From assembly GCF_900104215.1 (NCBI RefSeq), contig NZ_FMXO01000012.1, forward strand, positions 62,001 to 126,000: 64,000 nucleotides of DNA. Reading direction: 5' to 3'. Both the position numbers and the translations under genes were made by a program. Below the pieces are notes generated by a model that was not told the DNA's origin, made no database searches, and saw only the letters and a list, made by a program, of their open reading frames with translations. Of the stretch, positions 16,556-25,953 are shown one piece after another (within the stretch, counting starts at the first letter, position 1; the number at the start of each line of letters is the position of its first letter). This DNA comes from Desulfonatronum thiosulfatophilum (GTDB lineage Bacteria > Desulfobacterota > Desulfovibrionia > Desulfovibrionales > Desulfonatronaceae).

Positions 16556-18907
16556 TCATGCCGGGAAGAGAATGGGCAGCAGCCAGACGCAGACGATCAG
16601 GGAAATGAGGGTCAAGGGTACGCCCAGTTTCATGTAGTCCACGAAACGATAGCCGCCGGGGCCCATGACCAGCAGATGGGCCGGATGGGACAGCGGACTG
16701 GCAAAGCTGGACGAAGCGGACATGGCCACGGTCATCATCAACAGATGCGGCGAAATGCTCAAACTTTCGGCAGCGGTCAAGGCCACCGGCGCCATTAAAA
16801 CCACCAAGGCAGCGGTGGGGATGACCTGCGTCCCGAGGACCGTGATCGTAAAAAGCGCCGCAACCACCCACCGCGGCCCATAATCCCCGATCACGGCAAT
16901 TAACGCCTCGGCCCCCAATTGGGCGGCTCCGGTGTTCTCCACGGCAACGCCCAAAGGCAGCATGCAGGCAATCAGAAACACCACCTTCCATTCAATGGCC
17001 CGGTACGCTTCTTCCATGCTCAGGCATCTCATCAGGACCATCAGGGTAGAACCGGTGAGTGCGGCGATGGCGATGGGCAAAAAACCGAAAATGGCGCTGA
17101 GAATCACGGCCAGCATGATGCCCGCGGCAATCGGCGCTCGTTCCAGGCGCGGCGCCTGGGCCGCAGCCTGATCAAGCACCAGAAAGTCCGGGTTGCGGGC
17201 CACGGCCTCCAGGCTGCTCCGTGGTCCATATACCAGCAGCGCATCTCCGAATTGCAGGGGTATCTCTTGCAATCCGTCGCGGTAGGCGCGGCCTTTACGC
17301 CAGATCGCCAGCACGCTGACTCCGTATTGATCGCGAAACATCAAATCGGCCAAAGTCCGACCTGCCAGAGTGGTCCTGGGGGAAAGGAGAACCTCGGTCA
17401 CGGTAACCTGCTGGGAATCCAGGTCGGCAAGCAGACCCGGATCTTGTTTTTCAATGGTCAGGTCCTGCAGCCCCGCAAGCACCTCAAGGTCTTGCTGGGA
17501 ACCTTGCAGCACAAGCAGATCCCCAACCAGTATTTTTTCATGGGGCAACGGCATGCAGATCATGCTCTCACGCCGGACAATGCTGACCACGGTCAATCCA
17601 AAAGCATTGCCCAGCCGGCTTTCCACCAGATCTCGATCCGCCAGAACAGAACCCTCCGGAACGCGCACGGCCGACAAATGGAGTTTACCGTTGAGCAATC
17701 CCCGCGACTCCCCCGGGTCCGTCCGCAACTCCCCGACAACTCCCTGGCGAACAAGGTCGTCCAGGGATGTCTGCTCTCCTTGCAAAACAAGACGATCGCC
17801 AGCGGCAAATCGATGCCGGTGGGGATCCCCGACCTCCACTCCATCGGCGCTATACAACGCCAATACCTGAACCCGGTGCTCCCGTCGCAGTCCGCTCTGT
17901 CCCAAGGTCAACCCCAACAAGGAAGATTTTTCAGCGACCCGGCCCTGGACAATGACCATCCGCTCGCAGACCAATGCATCGAGGCGGTTCAACGGCTCTA
18001 CCAGAAGGTGTTGACTGCCGTGAAAACGTTGCAGCTGCTCAGGTTGCCCGTGAACGACGATGATGTCCCCGGCTTCCAAGACATCGGTGGGTCTGGGAGC
18101 GAGCATCAGCGCTCCTTTTTTACGCTGCAAGGCCACAACTGTCAGAAACAATGCGGAACCAAGCCGGCTTTCAGCCAGAGTGCGGCCATCCAAAGGGGAC
18201 CCTTGAGGAATACGGATGGTGAAGATGTGCGTGTCCATCTCATAGGAGCTTCCAAGAGACGTGCCGAGGGCGCCCTTGTTCTCCGCGCCGGGAGCGTGAT
18301 TCGGCAGCATCCGGCGACCGATCAGCACGACAAAGATGATGCCCGCGACGACGATGGCCGCGGTTATCGGCGTAAAGTCCAGCAGCGCGAAAGGGGCGAA
18401 GCCCGCGTTGCGCAGCGCGTCCGTGGCCAGAATATTGGGAGGGGTTGAAATGCCGGTGAACGGTCCGCCCAACAGGCAGCCCAGGGCCAGGGGCATCAGC
18501 AGTCGAGACGGCGGTCGGCCGCTACGCCGGGCCAGTTCCATTGTCGCGGGCAAAAGGATGGCGGCCACGGTCACGGTGTTGATCAAGGCGGACAAAATGC
18601 TTGCGGAAACCATCAATGCGACGATGAGCGCGGCTTCGCTGCCTTTGGCAAAACGTTGCAGCGGCAATCCGAGCTGATGCGCAATCCCCGTACGCGTCAG
18701 ACCGGCGGAAAGGATGAACATGGCCCATACGGTAACCACGGCCGGACTACTGAATCCGGCCAAGGCCTCCTGAGGTGAAACCAGACCGCTTAACGCCAGA
18801 GCGGACAAGACCATGAGCCCCACCAGGTCCACGCGCAGCCTGCCGCTGATGAACAACCCCAAAGCCGCGATGATGATCACGGCGAGTATGAACAATTGCA
18901 TCGTCAC
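16556..18907 (-). CDS. SLC13/DASS-type anion permease with four RCK_C-like domains
   Basis: 783 residues. An N-terminal block of membrane helices (to about residue 205) and a C-terminal block (from about 590) enclose a long soluble insert. The insert contains four successive segments resembling RCK_C/TrkA-C domains, each ending in a GD-hydrophobic-VxG motif (GDIIVVHG, GDRLVLQG, GDLLVLQG, GDALLVYG). Relatives I know usually carry two such domains. The transporter family moves sulfate, dicarboxylates or other anions with Na+. Substrate is not determined here. A GTG start at 18907 has AGGAA suitably placed. No obvious operon partner. Confidence 0.85.
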   Translation of the reverse strand: MTMQLFILAVIIIAALGLFISGRLRVDLVGLMVLSALALSGLVSPQEALAGFSSPAVVTVWAMFILSAGLTRTGIAHQLGLPLQRFAKGSEAALIVALMVSASILSALINTVTVAAILLPATMELARRSGRPPSRLLMPLALGCLLGGPFTGISTPPNILATDALRNAGFAPFALLDFTPITAAIVVAGIIFVVLIGRRMLPNHAPGAENKGALGTSLGSSYEMDTHIFTIRIPQGSPLDGRTLAESRLGSALFLTVVALQRKKGALMLAPRPTDVLEAGDIIVVHGQPEQLQRFHGSQHLLVEPLNRLDALVCERMVIVQGRVAEKSSLLGLTLGQSGLRREHRVQVLALYSADGVEVGDPHRHRFAAGDRLVLQGEQTSLDDLVRQGVVGELRTDPGESRGLLNGKLHLSAVRVPEGSVLADRDLVESRLGNAFGLTVVSIVRRESMICMPLPHEKILVGDLLVLQGSQQDLEVLAGLQDLTIEKQDPGLLADLDSQQVTVTEVLLSPRTTLAGRTLADLMFRDQYGVSVLAIWRKGRAYRDGLQEIPLQFGDALLVYGPRSSLEAVARNPDFLVLDQAAAQAPRLERAPIAAGIMLAVILSAIFGFLPIAIAALTGSTLMVLMRCLSMEEAYRAIEWKVVFLIACMLPLGVAVENTGAAQLGAEALIAVIGDYGPRWVVAALFTITVLGTQVIPTAALVVLMAPVALTAAESLSISPHLLMMTVAMSASSSFASPLSHPAHLLVMGPGGYRFVDYMKLGVPLTLISLIVCVWLLPILFPA

Positions 18908-19005
18908 AAATTATTCCTGAGCAGAAATCTGGTTCATGGAGACCGACAAGCTTAAGTCTCTCTCCGTAGCTTTACTGTTTCAAATCTCGCCTAGTGCCGT
19001 TGCGA

Positions 19006-22000
19006 TCAAGCCTCTCTTGATGCGAAGACCAGGCGGTAGGCTGCCGGGAAGATGATCAGGGTCAGGACCGTGGAGGCCAACAGGCCGGAAATCATGGCCG
19101 AGGCCAGGGGCGGCCAGAAGGTCGAGGAACTGACCGCCAGGGGCAGCAGCCCGGCCACGGTGGTGCCCGTGGCCAGCAAGATCGGCCGGATCCGCCGAGC
19201 CACGGCCTCCCGGACCGCAGTCCGCACGTCCGCGCCCTCACGACGTTCCCGTTCGATCATCTCCAGGAGCACAATGGCGTTGTTCACCACCACTCCGGCC
19301 AGGGCGAACGCGCCTAACATGGACATGAAGCCAAAAGGTTGATTGTTCAGCAACAATCCTGGCACGATGCCCACAGCCGCCAGGGGTACGGTCATCAGAA
19401 CCAGGGCTACGCGTCTGAAGGAGTTGAACTCCGCCAGCAGTACGCCAAACAGCAGTAAAAATCCGATGGGCAACACGGTCATTAGGGCCATGTTCGCCTC
19501 TCCGGCGCTCTCCGCTTCTCCACCAAAGGCAATTTCCACGCCTGGGGGCAGTTCCAGTTCGCTCAGCCCGGGTTGCAATGCCTTCATAACTTGGCTGTAG
19601 GTTACGCCGGCGGCGAGCTGGGAGGAGACGGTCACCACTCTTTTGCCGTTGCGGTGGTTGATCGCCGCGGCGACCCAGTCCAGCTCCTGCCTGGCAAGGC
19701 TCCCCATGGGCGTCAGGTGTCCCTGGGCCGTACGCAGGTCAATGGCCGCCAAAGCCTCGATATCCAGGTGTTCGCCTTGGGTGGTCCGAATGAAGATCGG
19801 TATTGGATCGTCGTCCAAGTACAGCTCGCCGATTTCCAGGCCTCGGGTTCGCCCCAGAAGCGTTCGGGACACGTCTTCGCGGCTCAGGCCATGGCGTCCG
19901 GAGGCTGCATCGTCGATATGCAGCCGGATGGTTGGGGACCCTGGACTCATATCGTGGCGAACGTCCCTGGTTCCGGCAATGCCGGTCAGGAGTTCGGCCA
20001 CGCCCATGGCAGCGTGATGCAAATCCTGGAAGTCGTCGCCGAACAGTCGAATTTCTACTGGAGCCTGGACTGGAGGTCCCTGTTCAAGTTTTCGGTTGAC
20101 GACCTCCACTCCGGGCAACAGCCGTGCGGCCACGGAAGCGACGTGATCCAAGAGGGAGTCAACGTCCTGGATATGTCTGGTCTCAACGATAAGCTGGGCA
20201 AAATGGGGGCTGAAGGGCGTGAGAATAATGTTGTAGTAGAACAAGGGCGCCCCGCTGCCCATGAAGCTGGTCGCGCGAGTCACGGATTCCTTCTCCAACA
20301 GGGAGTTCTCCATGATCCTGGAAGCCTGCTCCGTGGCCAGAAGATGAGAGCCTTCCGGCAGCTTCAGATCCACGACAAACTGGTTGCGATCCGCGGAGGG
20401 AAAAAATTGCTGCTCCACCCTGGTGCCGAGCATCAGCACAATGCCCATGAGCAGCAGGGCCATGAAAACGACCGATTTGGAATAACGCAGGGCGAAATCG
20501 GCCAGACCGTAGCCCATGCGGACCAGATTGGATTCCCGGCGGGGCGGGGAAGGTTTGAGGAACTTCCGGCACAGCACTGGAGTGATCAGCATGGCGTAGC
20601 CGAAACTGACCGTCAGGCAGAGCATGATGACAACAGGGATGGTCCGGGTAAAATCAGCCGTAACCCCCTGGGAAATGAACATGGGGACGAACGCGGCCAG
20701 GGTTGTTGCCGTGGCTCCAAGGAGCGGGGTGGCCAGTTCCCGAACCGCCTCCAGCGCGGCGTCCGTGCCCGATGCGCCCTGGTCCATGCGGTACTGGACG
20801 TTCTCGGCCATGACGATGGCGTTATCCACCAACATGCCCAGGGCCATGATAAAGGCGGCGATGGAAATCTGGTGTAGCACCCCTCCGCCCCAGGCGAAAA
20901 GGGTCAGGGAGGAGAGGATCGCCAGAGGGATGACGGCGGTAACCACCAGGCCCATGCGCGGCCCCATGATCAAGATCAGCATGCCGGACACGATCATCAT
21001 GGCGCTGAGCAGGGCGCGATTCAGGTCCGATATCCGTTGCGCGGTATGATCTGGCTGAAAAGAAACTTCATGAATCTGCAGTGGCGCGACGTCCTCACGA
21101 GCCGCTTGCAGCGCGGAGCGGACTTCCCTTCCAAAGGCGACCAGATTACTGTTTTTCTTGGGCGTGATGGCCACGCCCACGGCCATTTTCCCGTTGAAAC
21201 GCATCCGTGACGTGCCCGGTTCAAGAACTCCGTGACGCACCGTAGCCAAGTCCTGAAGCAGGATGGAGGCCCCGGAAGGCAGAATAACGGGAGTCGAGGC
21301 AATTTCCGAGACGGATTTAAACTCGGAGAGCGGACGCAGGCGCACGGTCATGCCGGCCAGCTCAATGGAGCCTCCAGGGATGATTCGATTGCGGGCGGCC
21401 AGTTGCGCGGCCAGTTGATCAGGGCTGATCCCGATCCGTCTGGCAGCAGCGTCGTCCATCTGGATGACCACCTGCTCTCCGGGGTCCGCCACCAGATTGA
21501 CCTTGGAGACCGCAGGAAGCCGCGACAGGTGGTCCTTGGTACGCAGGGCCGCGTTGCGCAGTTCCAACAAATCGGCGGATCCGGTAACGGCCAGGACGAC
21601 CGCGTCCGGTTCTTGAATTTCCCTGTTCAAAAGCGGGGGTTCAGCGCCGGATGGAAATTTGCCTCTGGCCCTTTCCAGAGCCCTGCGCACCTCATCCCAG
21701 GTCTGATCGAAATCTCGGATGCGGCCACCCAATTCCACTTCGAGCACTATCATCTCGTCAAAGGCCGTGGCATCGATGATCCTGACCTCATCCACCTCGA
21801 TCAGTGCGTCTTCAATGGGCTTGAGTATTAAGCGCTCCATGGTCAAGGCATCCGCGCCCGGAAACGAGACCGTCACCTGCCCCCAATAGTCCGGCAGGAG
21901 AGGGTCTTCCTGGCGGACCATGGTCATCCAGAGCAGAGCCCCGGTCAGGGACAGCACCAGAGCCATGGTCAGGAACAATCGTCCCCGGTCCAGCAGGGCT

Positions 22001-22014
22001 TGCGCGATGTTCAC
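19006..22014 (-). CDS. RND-family efflux transporter permease
   Basis: 1002 residues with the twofold RND layout. There is one N-terminal helix (about 10-32), a large periplasmic loop, six helices (about 330-530), a helix near 515-535, a second loop and a final helical bundle. The TM4 motif is GMLVDNAIVMAEN, where the second Asp of the AcrB-type pair is Asn; the first Asp, needed for proton coupling, is kept. The protein should export hydrophobic compounds in proton exchange. Its GTG start overlaps the stop of the membrane-fusion-protein gene by 4 bases. No outer-membrane channel gene is adjacent, so a TolC-type partner must lie elsewhere. Confidence 0.9.
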   Translation of the reverse strand: MNIAQALLDRGRLFLTMALVLSLTGALLWMTMVRQEDPLLPDYWGQVTVSFPGADALTMERLILKPIEDALIEVDEVRIIDATAFDEMIVLEVELGGRIRDFDQTWDEVRRALERARGKFPSGAEPPLLNREIQEPDAVVLAVTGSADLLELRNAALRTKDHLSRLPAVSKVNLVADPGEQVVIQMDDAAARRIGISPDQLAAQLAARNRIIPGGSIELAGMTVRLRPLSEFKSVSEIASTPVILPSGASILLQDLATVRHGVLEPGTSRMRFNGKMAVGVAITPKKNSNLVAFGREVRSALQAAREDVAPLQIHEVSFQPDHTAQRISDLNRALLSAMMIVSGMLILIMGPRMGLVVTAVIPLAILSSLTLFAWGGGVLHQISIAAFIMALGMLVDNAIVMAENVQYRMDQGASGTDAALEAVRELATPLLGATATTLAAFVPMFISQGVTADFTRTIPVVIMLCLTVSFGYAMLITPVLCRKFLKPSPPRRESNLVRMGYGLADFALRYSKSVVFMALLLMGIVLMLGTRVEQQFFPSADRNQFVVDLKLPEGSHLLATEQASRIMENSLLEKESVTRATSFMGSGAPLFYYNIILTPFSPHFAQLIVETRHIQDVDSLLDHVASVAARLLPGVEVVNRKLEQGPPVQAPVEIRLFGDDFQDLHHAAMGVAELLTGIAGTRDVRHDMSPGSPTIRLHIDDAASGRHGLSREDVSRTLLGRTRGLEIGELYLDDDPIPIFIRTTQGEHLDIEALAAIDLRTAQGHLTPMGSLARQELDWVAAAINHRNGKRVVTVSSQLAAGVTYSQVMKALQPGLSELELPPGVEIAFGGEAESAGEANMALMTVLPIGFLLLFGVLLAEFNSFRRVALVLMTVPLAAVGIVPGLLLNNQPFGFMSMLGAFALAGVVVNNAIVLLEMIERERREGADVRTAVREAVARRIRPILLATGTTVAGLLPLAVSSSTFWPPLASAMISGLLASTVLTLIIFPAAYRLVFASREA

Positions 22015-23096
22015 GGCGCCACATCCACGGACTGGCCGTCCGTGAGGATGGTCTGGCCGTGAACGACCACCAGGTCTGCTCCGACAATGTCGCCGGTCAC
22101 GATGACCTTGTCCGCGCTGAAGCCCTCAAGGCCAACGAACACTTGGCGCGCCCGTCCGTCGGTCAGAATGAACAGGCTGGGCCGAGCACCACCTGGATTG
22201 ATCACTGCGGACAACGGGACAGCAAAGGCGGGCCGGGATTTTACGTCCAGGACCAGTTCCGCGGTCATGCCCGGGACAAGCCCTGATTCCGATTCCAGTT
22301 CCACCACTACGGGAAAAAGTCGGCCTGACCCTCCCGCAGCCCGGGCCAAATGGGCGATTCTGCCGTTGACCCGGACATTCCCGGCAAAGGGCAGGGTCGC
22401 ATGGACACTCTGCCCGGGTTCCAGGCCAATGATAATGTTTTCCGGTACCTCCACCTCCAGCTTCACCCGGTGATCATCCTGCAACTCCAGGACTGGTCGA
22501 CCCGGATCGGCCCATTCGCCCGGCTCGAGGTAAACCGCGGTCACGACCCCGGAAAAAGGCGCAAGCAACCAGGATTCGTCCCGGCGTCGCAGCGCTTCGG
22601 CCAGCTGAGCCGTGGCCCCGGCCAAAGCTGCCTGGAGTTGATCCATCAACGCCGTGGCTTGCTCGGCCTGTCTGGCTTCGACCACGTTGTCCGAACTCAG
22701 GCGCGAAAAGCGCAGGTGGTCTCGTTCGGCCTGACCCAACTGCACCGTCAGCTCGGCAGCTGCAGCCTTGGCCTGGTCAACGGCATTGTCGAATTCCCGC
22801 AATCCGAGATTTGCCAGGGCCTGATCGGCCTGGACCCGATCGCCCACTTGCACCGGTCGGGAGGTGATTTTTCCAGGGACGGTGAAGGACAATATGGCTT
22901 GCCTGTACGGCTGGGTGATGGCCGTGAAGCGTGACTCACGGGTCACGCTTGCAACAACCACGGGGTCGACATGAACTTTTGCAGCATATTTGGGTTCCGC
23001 GGCCATCGAGATGGGTTCCGGCCTGAACGTCAGGACCACCGCACCGGCCATCAGTGCCAAGCCAAGGAGAACAGAACAGATCATACGAAAACGCAT
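22011..23096 (-). CDS. RND efflux periplasmic adaptor (membrane fusion protein)
   Basis: 361 residues. A signal-anchor at about 7-25 is followed by an HlyD/AcrA-type layout: barrel-sandwich half near residue 70 (GKITSRPVQVGDRV), a helical hairpin at about 100-170 rich in Ala, Gln and Leu, the second lipoyl half (LLAPFSGVVTAVYLEPGEWA), a beta-barrel and a membrane-proximal domain. It bridges the RND pump to an outer-membrane channel. It is first in a two-gene operon with the pump. No lipobox Cys is evident. Substrate unknown. Confidence 0.9.
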   Translation of the reverse strand: MRFRMICSVLLGLALMAGAVVLTFRPEPISMAAEPKYAAKVHVDPVVVASVTRESRFTAITQPYRQAILSFTVPGKITSRPVQVGDRVQADQALANLGLREFDNAVDQAKAAAAELTVQLGQAERDHLRFSRLSSDNVVEARQAEQATALMDQLQAALAGATAQLAEALRRRDESWLLAPFSGVVTAVYLEPGEWADPGRPVLELQDDHRVKLEVEVPENIIIGLEPGQSVHATLPFAGNVRVNGRIAHLARAAGGSGRLFPVVVELESESGLVPGMTAELVLDVKSRPAFAVPLSAVINPGGARPSLFILTDGRARQVFVGLEGFSADKVIVTGDIVGADLVVVHGQTILTDGQSVDVAP

Positions 23097-23156
23097 TGAC
23101 TTCTCTCCGAAATGTTTAAATACGAGTGATTACTCAAGATGTTGAGGCCCATAGCA

Positions 23157-24623
23157 TCATACTTGTTCTTCTGCCCCATAAAACCGAATCGTATTTCGAC
23201 CTGCTGCTTTTGCTTGATACATGGCCTTGTCGGCGCATTTCAGAATGTCCTCGGCGCTGTCTTCATGACCCAGAAACACAAACACGCCAATACTCGACGA
23301 ACAATGGCATTCAATGATGCTCTCTGTCTCATCCGCGCGTGTGGCGTTCAATTTGTAGACATCGGATAGCCTAACGCGGATCTTTTCTGCAACGACCCTG
23401 GCATGGGCGATGGATTTCGTATGATCCGCAACCAGGTCGCCAAACATCACCACGAATTCATCACCACCAAAGCGTGACACGGAGTCCATCTCGCGCACAC
23501 AGCCTTTTAATCGATTTGCAGCTTCAATCAGCAAGAGGTCACCCACAAAATGCCCGTGTTTATCATTTAGCGGCTTGAAGTTATCCAGGTCGACAAACAT
23601 CAAGGCGCCATGGTGTCCAGTGCGCTTGCTGGCTACCAGCGCTTGGTTTAAGCGCTCAATGAGCAAGCGGCGGTTGGGGAGTTGGGTCAGCGGGTCATAG
23701 AACGCCAGTTGCCGAATCTGGTCCTGCATCTGTTTACGCTTGGTGATTTCCCGAGTGATGCCGTGAAACCCGGTTAATTTTCCGTGCTCGTCCCGCACAG
23801 CCTTTGAAAAGACCTCTCCCCAAATCACGCTGCCGTCCTTGCAGCGGTGGGGGGCCTCGAAGGTAACAAAGCCAAGGGGATTGCCTTCCCGCTCAGCTTG
23901 CTGCCGCTTGCGTATGGCTTCGGTGACGATGGCGATGCCTTCTTCATTGAATAATTCAAAAACATGACGACCGACTACCTCTTCTGCCTTGTATCCGCGA
24001 AGGCGCTCGTCAGATGGGCTGATGTAGGTGATGCGAAATTCGCTGTCAGCCCGCCAGAGCACATCCATGGTGTCTTCCGTGAGGAGCCGATAGAACGCCT
24101 CTCTTTCATTCAGCGTCCGGGTACGCTCCTCAACCATGGTTTCGAGTACCTGGTTGTGCTCCTGCAAATTATTGAGTGGATAGACCTCACCATCCTGCAC
24201 CAGGTGATAGGGAACCGAAATGCCGCTGTGGACTATTTTCCAAGCCTCGTCTTCAAGACGAAAGATCAGAACCAGTCGCGCAACCTCTCGCGAAAGAACA
24301 CGCTCGGGAACCGGTAGGTGGATGTTGAAAAAAGCGTTTACAACGACGACATTCTCACTCAAGTCCTGCATCGCGATATCGCGCATTTCGATGCGTATGC
24401 GCCCTGGAACCTCGGAAAAATCCTGCAGGATGATTTTGCCCCACTCGTTGCGATCCGTGACCAGAACACTTCCGCCGACGGTGTAACCGCTGAAGCTTTC
24501 ACTGAAGAACGTTGTCAGTCGATCATCGCGTGAGGCGTAGAGCTCAATGTACTCGTCAAACAGCTCGCGAATTTTATGATGGCGTTCCGGATGAAGCATG
24601 ATGGATTTCATGGGAATACTCAT
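23157..24623 (-). CDS. Diguanylate cyclase with N-terminal NTF2-like and PAS domains
   Basis: 488 residues, soluble. Residues to about 145 look like a SnoaL/NTF2-type fold (ELFDEYIELYASRDDRLTTFF). A PAS/PAC domain at about 175-300 ends in HGITREITKRKQ. The GGDEF domain (about 315-480) has an intact SRFGGDEFVVMFGD signature, so it should make cyclic di-GMP. No EAL domain is present. The I-site RxxD was not clearly recognised. The ATG at 24623 lacks a good ribosome binding site and an ATG at 24611 is possible. The LapG-like gene at 49598 would be a plausible downstream part of c-di-GMP control, although the two are far apart. Confidence 0.9.
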   Translation of the reverse strand: MSIPMKSIMLHPERHHKIRELFDEYIELYASRDDRLTTFFSESFSGYTVGGSVLVTDRNEWGKIILQDFSEVPGRIRIEMRDIAMQDLSENVVVVNAFFNIHLPVPERVLSREVARLVLIFRLEDEAWKIVHSGISVPYHLVQDGEVYPLNNLQEHNQVLETMVEERTRTLNEREAFYRLLTEDTMDVLWRADSEFRITYISPSDERLRGYKAEEVVGRHVFELFNEEGIAIVTEAIRKRQQAEREGNPLGFVTFEAPHRCKDGSVIWGEVFSKAVRDEHGKLTGFHGITREITKRKQMQDQIRQLAFYDPLTQLPNRRLLIERLNQALVASKRTGHHGALMFVDLDNFKPLNDKHGHFVGDLLLIEAANRLKGCVREMDSVSRFGGDEFVVMFGDLVADHTKSIAHARVVAEKIRVRLSDVYKLNATRADETESIIECHCSSSIGVFVFLGHEDSAEDILKCADKAMYQAKAAGRNTIRFYGAEEQV

Positions 24624-24768
24624 TTATAACAAAAATAATATTAAGACGTACATGTACCACACGAACTGACCGATGGCAGCACCAATAAAGGCATTCTAAG
24701 GCAATTATAAGGCCTGTAGATGTCCTTTACTCTATTAATTCAATGGACTGCTTAGGTCCGCCCTAACT

Positions 24769-25131
24769 ATGGAAACGATCGGTCTCGACAAAGATGAAGC
24801 GACCATACTGGCGGCACCGACTTCGGATCGTTCCGCGCTCATGGAGCGCCTGCGGCACGGCCTGCTCAGGCAGGGCGAGGATATGCCGTATTCCGTACAA
24901 GAAGCTTTGTTCTCGGTCACCAGCCTCTTCGAGCGCACCATCTGGTTGCTGAGCCGATACCTCGCCCTGATCGCGCCACCAACGCTCCCGACGTCGCTCG
25001 GGATCAGGATCATCAATCGTAGCGCAACCGAGGCATCTCAGGCGCCACAACCCAGCCGGACAAGCAGTTTTTGGGAAATAAGCTTATTATGCACGTCCCG
25101 TACTGTACTGTTCCTGCTCGTTCAGGTGTAA
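24769..25131 (+). CDS. Hypothetical open frame, doubtful
   Basis: An open frame of 120 codons with a fairly protein-like N-terminal half (around LMERLRHGLLRQGEDMPYSV) and a low-quality C-terminal half. There is no ribosome binding site. Two minus-strand frames of similar length cover the same bases, so this may be a decayed gene or non-coding DNA. I do not recognise it. Confidence 0.2.
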   Translation: METIGLDKDEATILAAPTSDRSALMERLRHGLLRQGEDMPYSVQEALFSVTSLFERTIWLLSRYLALIAPPTLPTSLGIRIINRSATEASQAPQPSRTSSFWEISLLCTSRTVLFLLVQV

Positions 25132-25172
25132 CCAGCAGTCCATCAACATTGCGCCCTGATGACTGATAACAA

Positions 25173-25376
25173 TCAACTGATAACAGCCGCAAGCCGCTTC
25201 ATCGAATACACCCCATCCACCCCGCCAACCGGCGTGAACCTCCTTTCATCCTTGGAATCCAGCAGGTGCTTTACCTCGTCGAACACCTCGGACACGAACT
25301 CTTTGGAGCCGATGATGCCGGAATCAGTAAAATACCGGCAACGGTGGCGGGAGACGTCGGTGCGGGAGAGGTTCAA
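25173..25376 (-). pseudogene. C-terminal remnant of a REP-associated tyrosine transposase (RAYT/TnpA-REP)
   Basis: The 67-codon frame carries the pattern typical of RAYT C-termini: SRHRCRYFTDSGIIGSKEFV, then VFDEVKHLL, a basic/polar spacer, and YSMKRLA near the end. The catalytic HUH and Tyr regions are absent, since only the last third of a roughly 200-residue protein remains. Its 5' end abuts the end of the ParE-like toxin gene. The missing part has been lost or replaced. REP-like inverted pairs occur elsewhere in this window. Confidence 0.7.
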
Positions 25377-25678
25377 TCCGTATGGGTTTCATCTGATGGC
25401 TCATTGGGGATCTGTGCGCAGTGCCACACTGCCACAATCCAGACGGCATTATCTTTGACCCGGTAGAAAAACCGATAGGGTGTAACGATGACCTCGCGAA
25501 AGTGGATGTCTGGAAACTCAGGAAGGGTCCGCCCAGATTCGGGATGGTCGCGGAGGCGGCTGAGGACCTTCTCAGCCTTTTGCCGAAAAGAAATCGCCGC
25601 GGACGGTTTGTCGCGACGGATATAGGCTAATACTTTCAGAAACTGATCGCGGGCTGATGGGGTAAAAAGGATCTTCAT
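25373..25678 (-). CDS. ParE/RelE-type toxin
   Basis: 101 residues with a ParE-like plan: start with FTPSARDQFLKVLAYI, a central helix pair, then RTLPEFPDIHFREVIVTPYRFFYRV and a final strand WIVAVWHCAQ. Proteins of this superfamily poison gyrase or cleave ribosome-bound mRNA; the VTPYRFFYRV strand favours the ParE side. The start ATG overlaps the antitoxin stop (ATGA), the usual coupled arrangement. The last residues (SDETHTD) run into the transposase remnant and may be an altered tail. Confidence 0.9.
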   Translation of the reverse strand: MKILFTPSARDQFLKVLAYIRRDKPSAAISFRQKAEKVLSRLRDHPESGRTLPEFPDIHFREVIVTPYRFFYRVKDNAVWIVAVWHCAQIPNEPSDETHTD

Positions 25679-25953
25679 TGTTGTTCTGCCAGCAAGGCAT
25701 CGGCTTCGGCCATTACTTCTTCTAAGCTGAAGCCGGCCCCTGCCTCGATTTCCTTCTCGCCGCGAGCAAGCAAGCGCAGAATTTGGAGTTCATGCTGCGT
25801 ATTCTCATACTCTTTCATGCTGACCATTACGGCTGCAGCTCTTCCGCGCTGTGTGATGAACAGGGGTTCGCGGGAAGTGGATATACGCCTGATGACACCG
25901 CTGACGTCCTGGCGGAGATCGGAGATAGGGATAATTTTCGGTGTTTTTTGCAT
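25675..25953 (-). CDS. Phd/YefM-type antitoxin
   Basis: 92 residues. The N-terminal half has the Phd/YefM DNA-binding fold (IPISDLRQDVSGVIRRI, then EPLFITQRGRAAAVMVSMKEYE). The acidic C-terminal helix (LEEVMAEADALLAEQ) should wrap the toxin. An excellent AAAGGAGGT precedes the ATG. It is first in a two-gene operon and would repress its own promoter. It is typical of mobile accessory DNA. Confidence 0.9.
   Translation of the reverse strand: MQKTPKIIPISDLRQDVSGVIRRISTSREPLFITQRGRAAAVMVSMKEYENTQHELQILRLLARGEKEIEAGAGFSLEEVMAEADALLAEQQ

Noticed and set aside
16919-18448. Plus-strand open frame of about 500 codons
   Set aside because: It is antisense to the SLC13-type gene, whose membrane and RCK_C motifs are clear.
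19573-20877. Plus-strand open frame of over 430 codons
   Set aside because: Antisense to the RND pump; no recognisable domain and many Gly, His and Gln residues.
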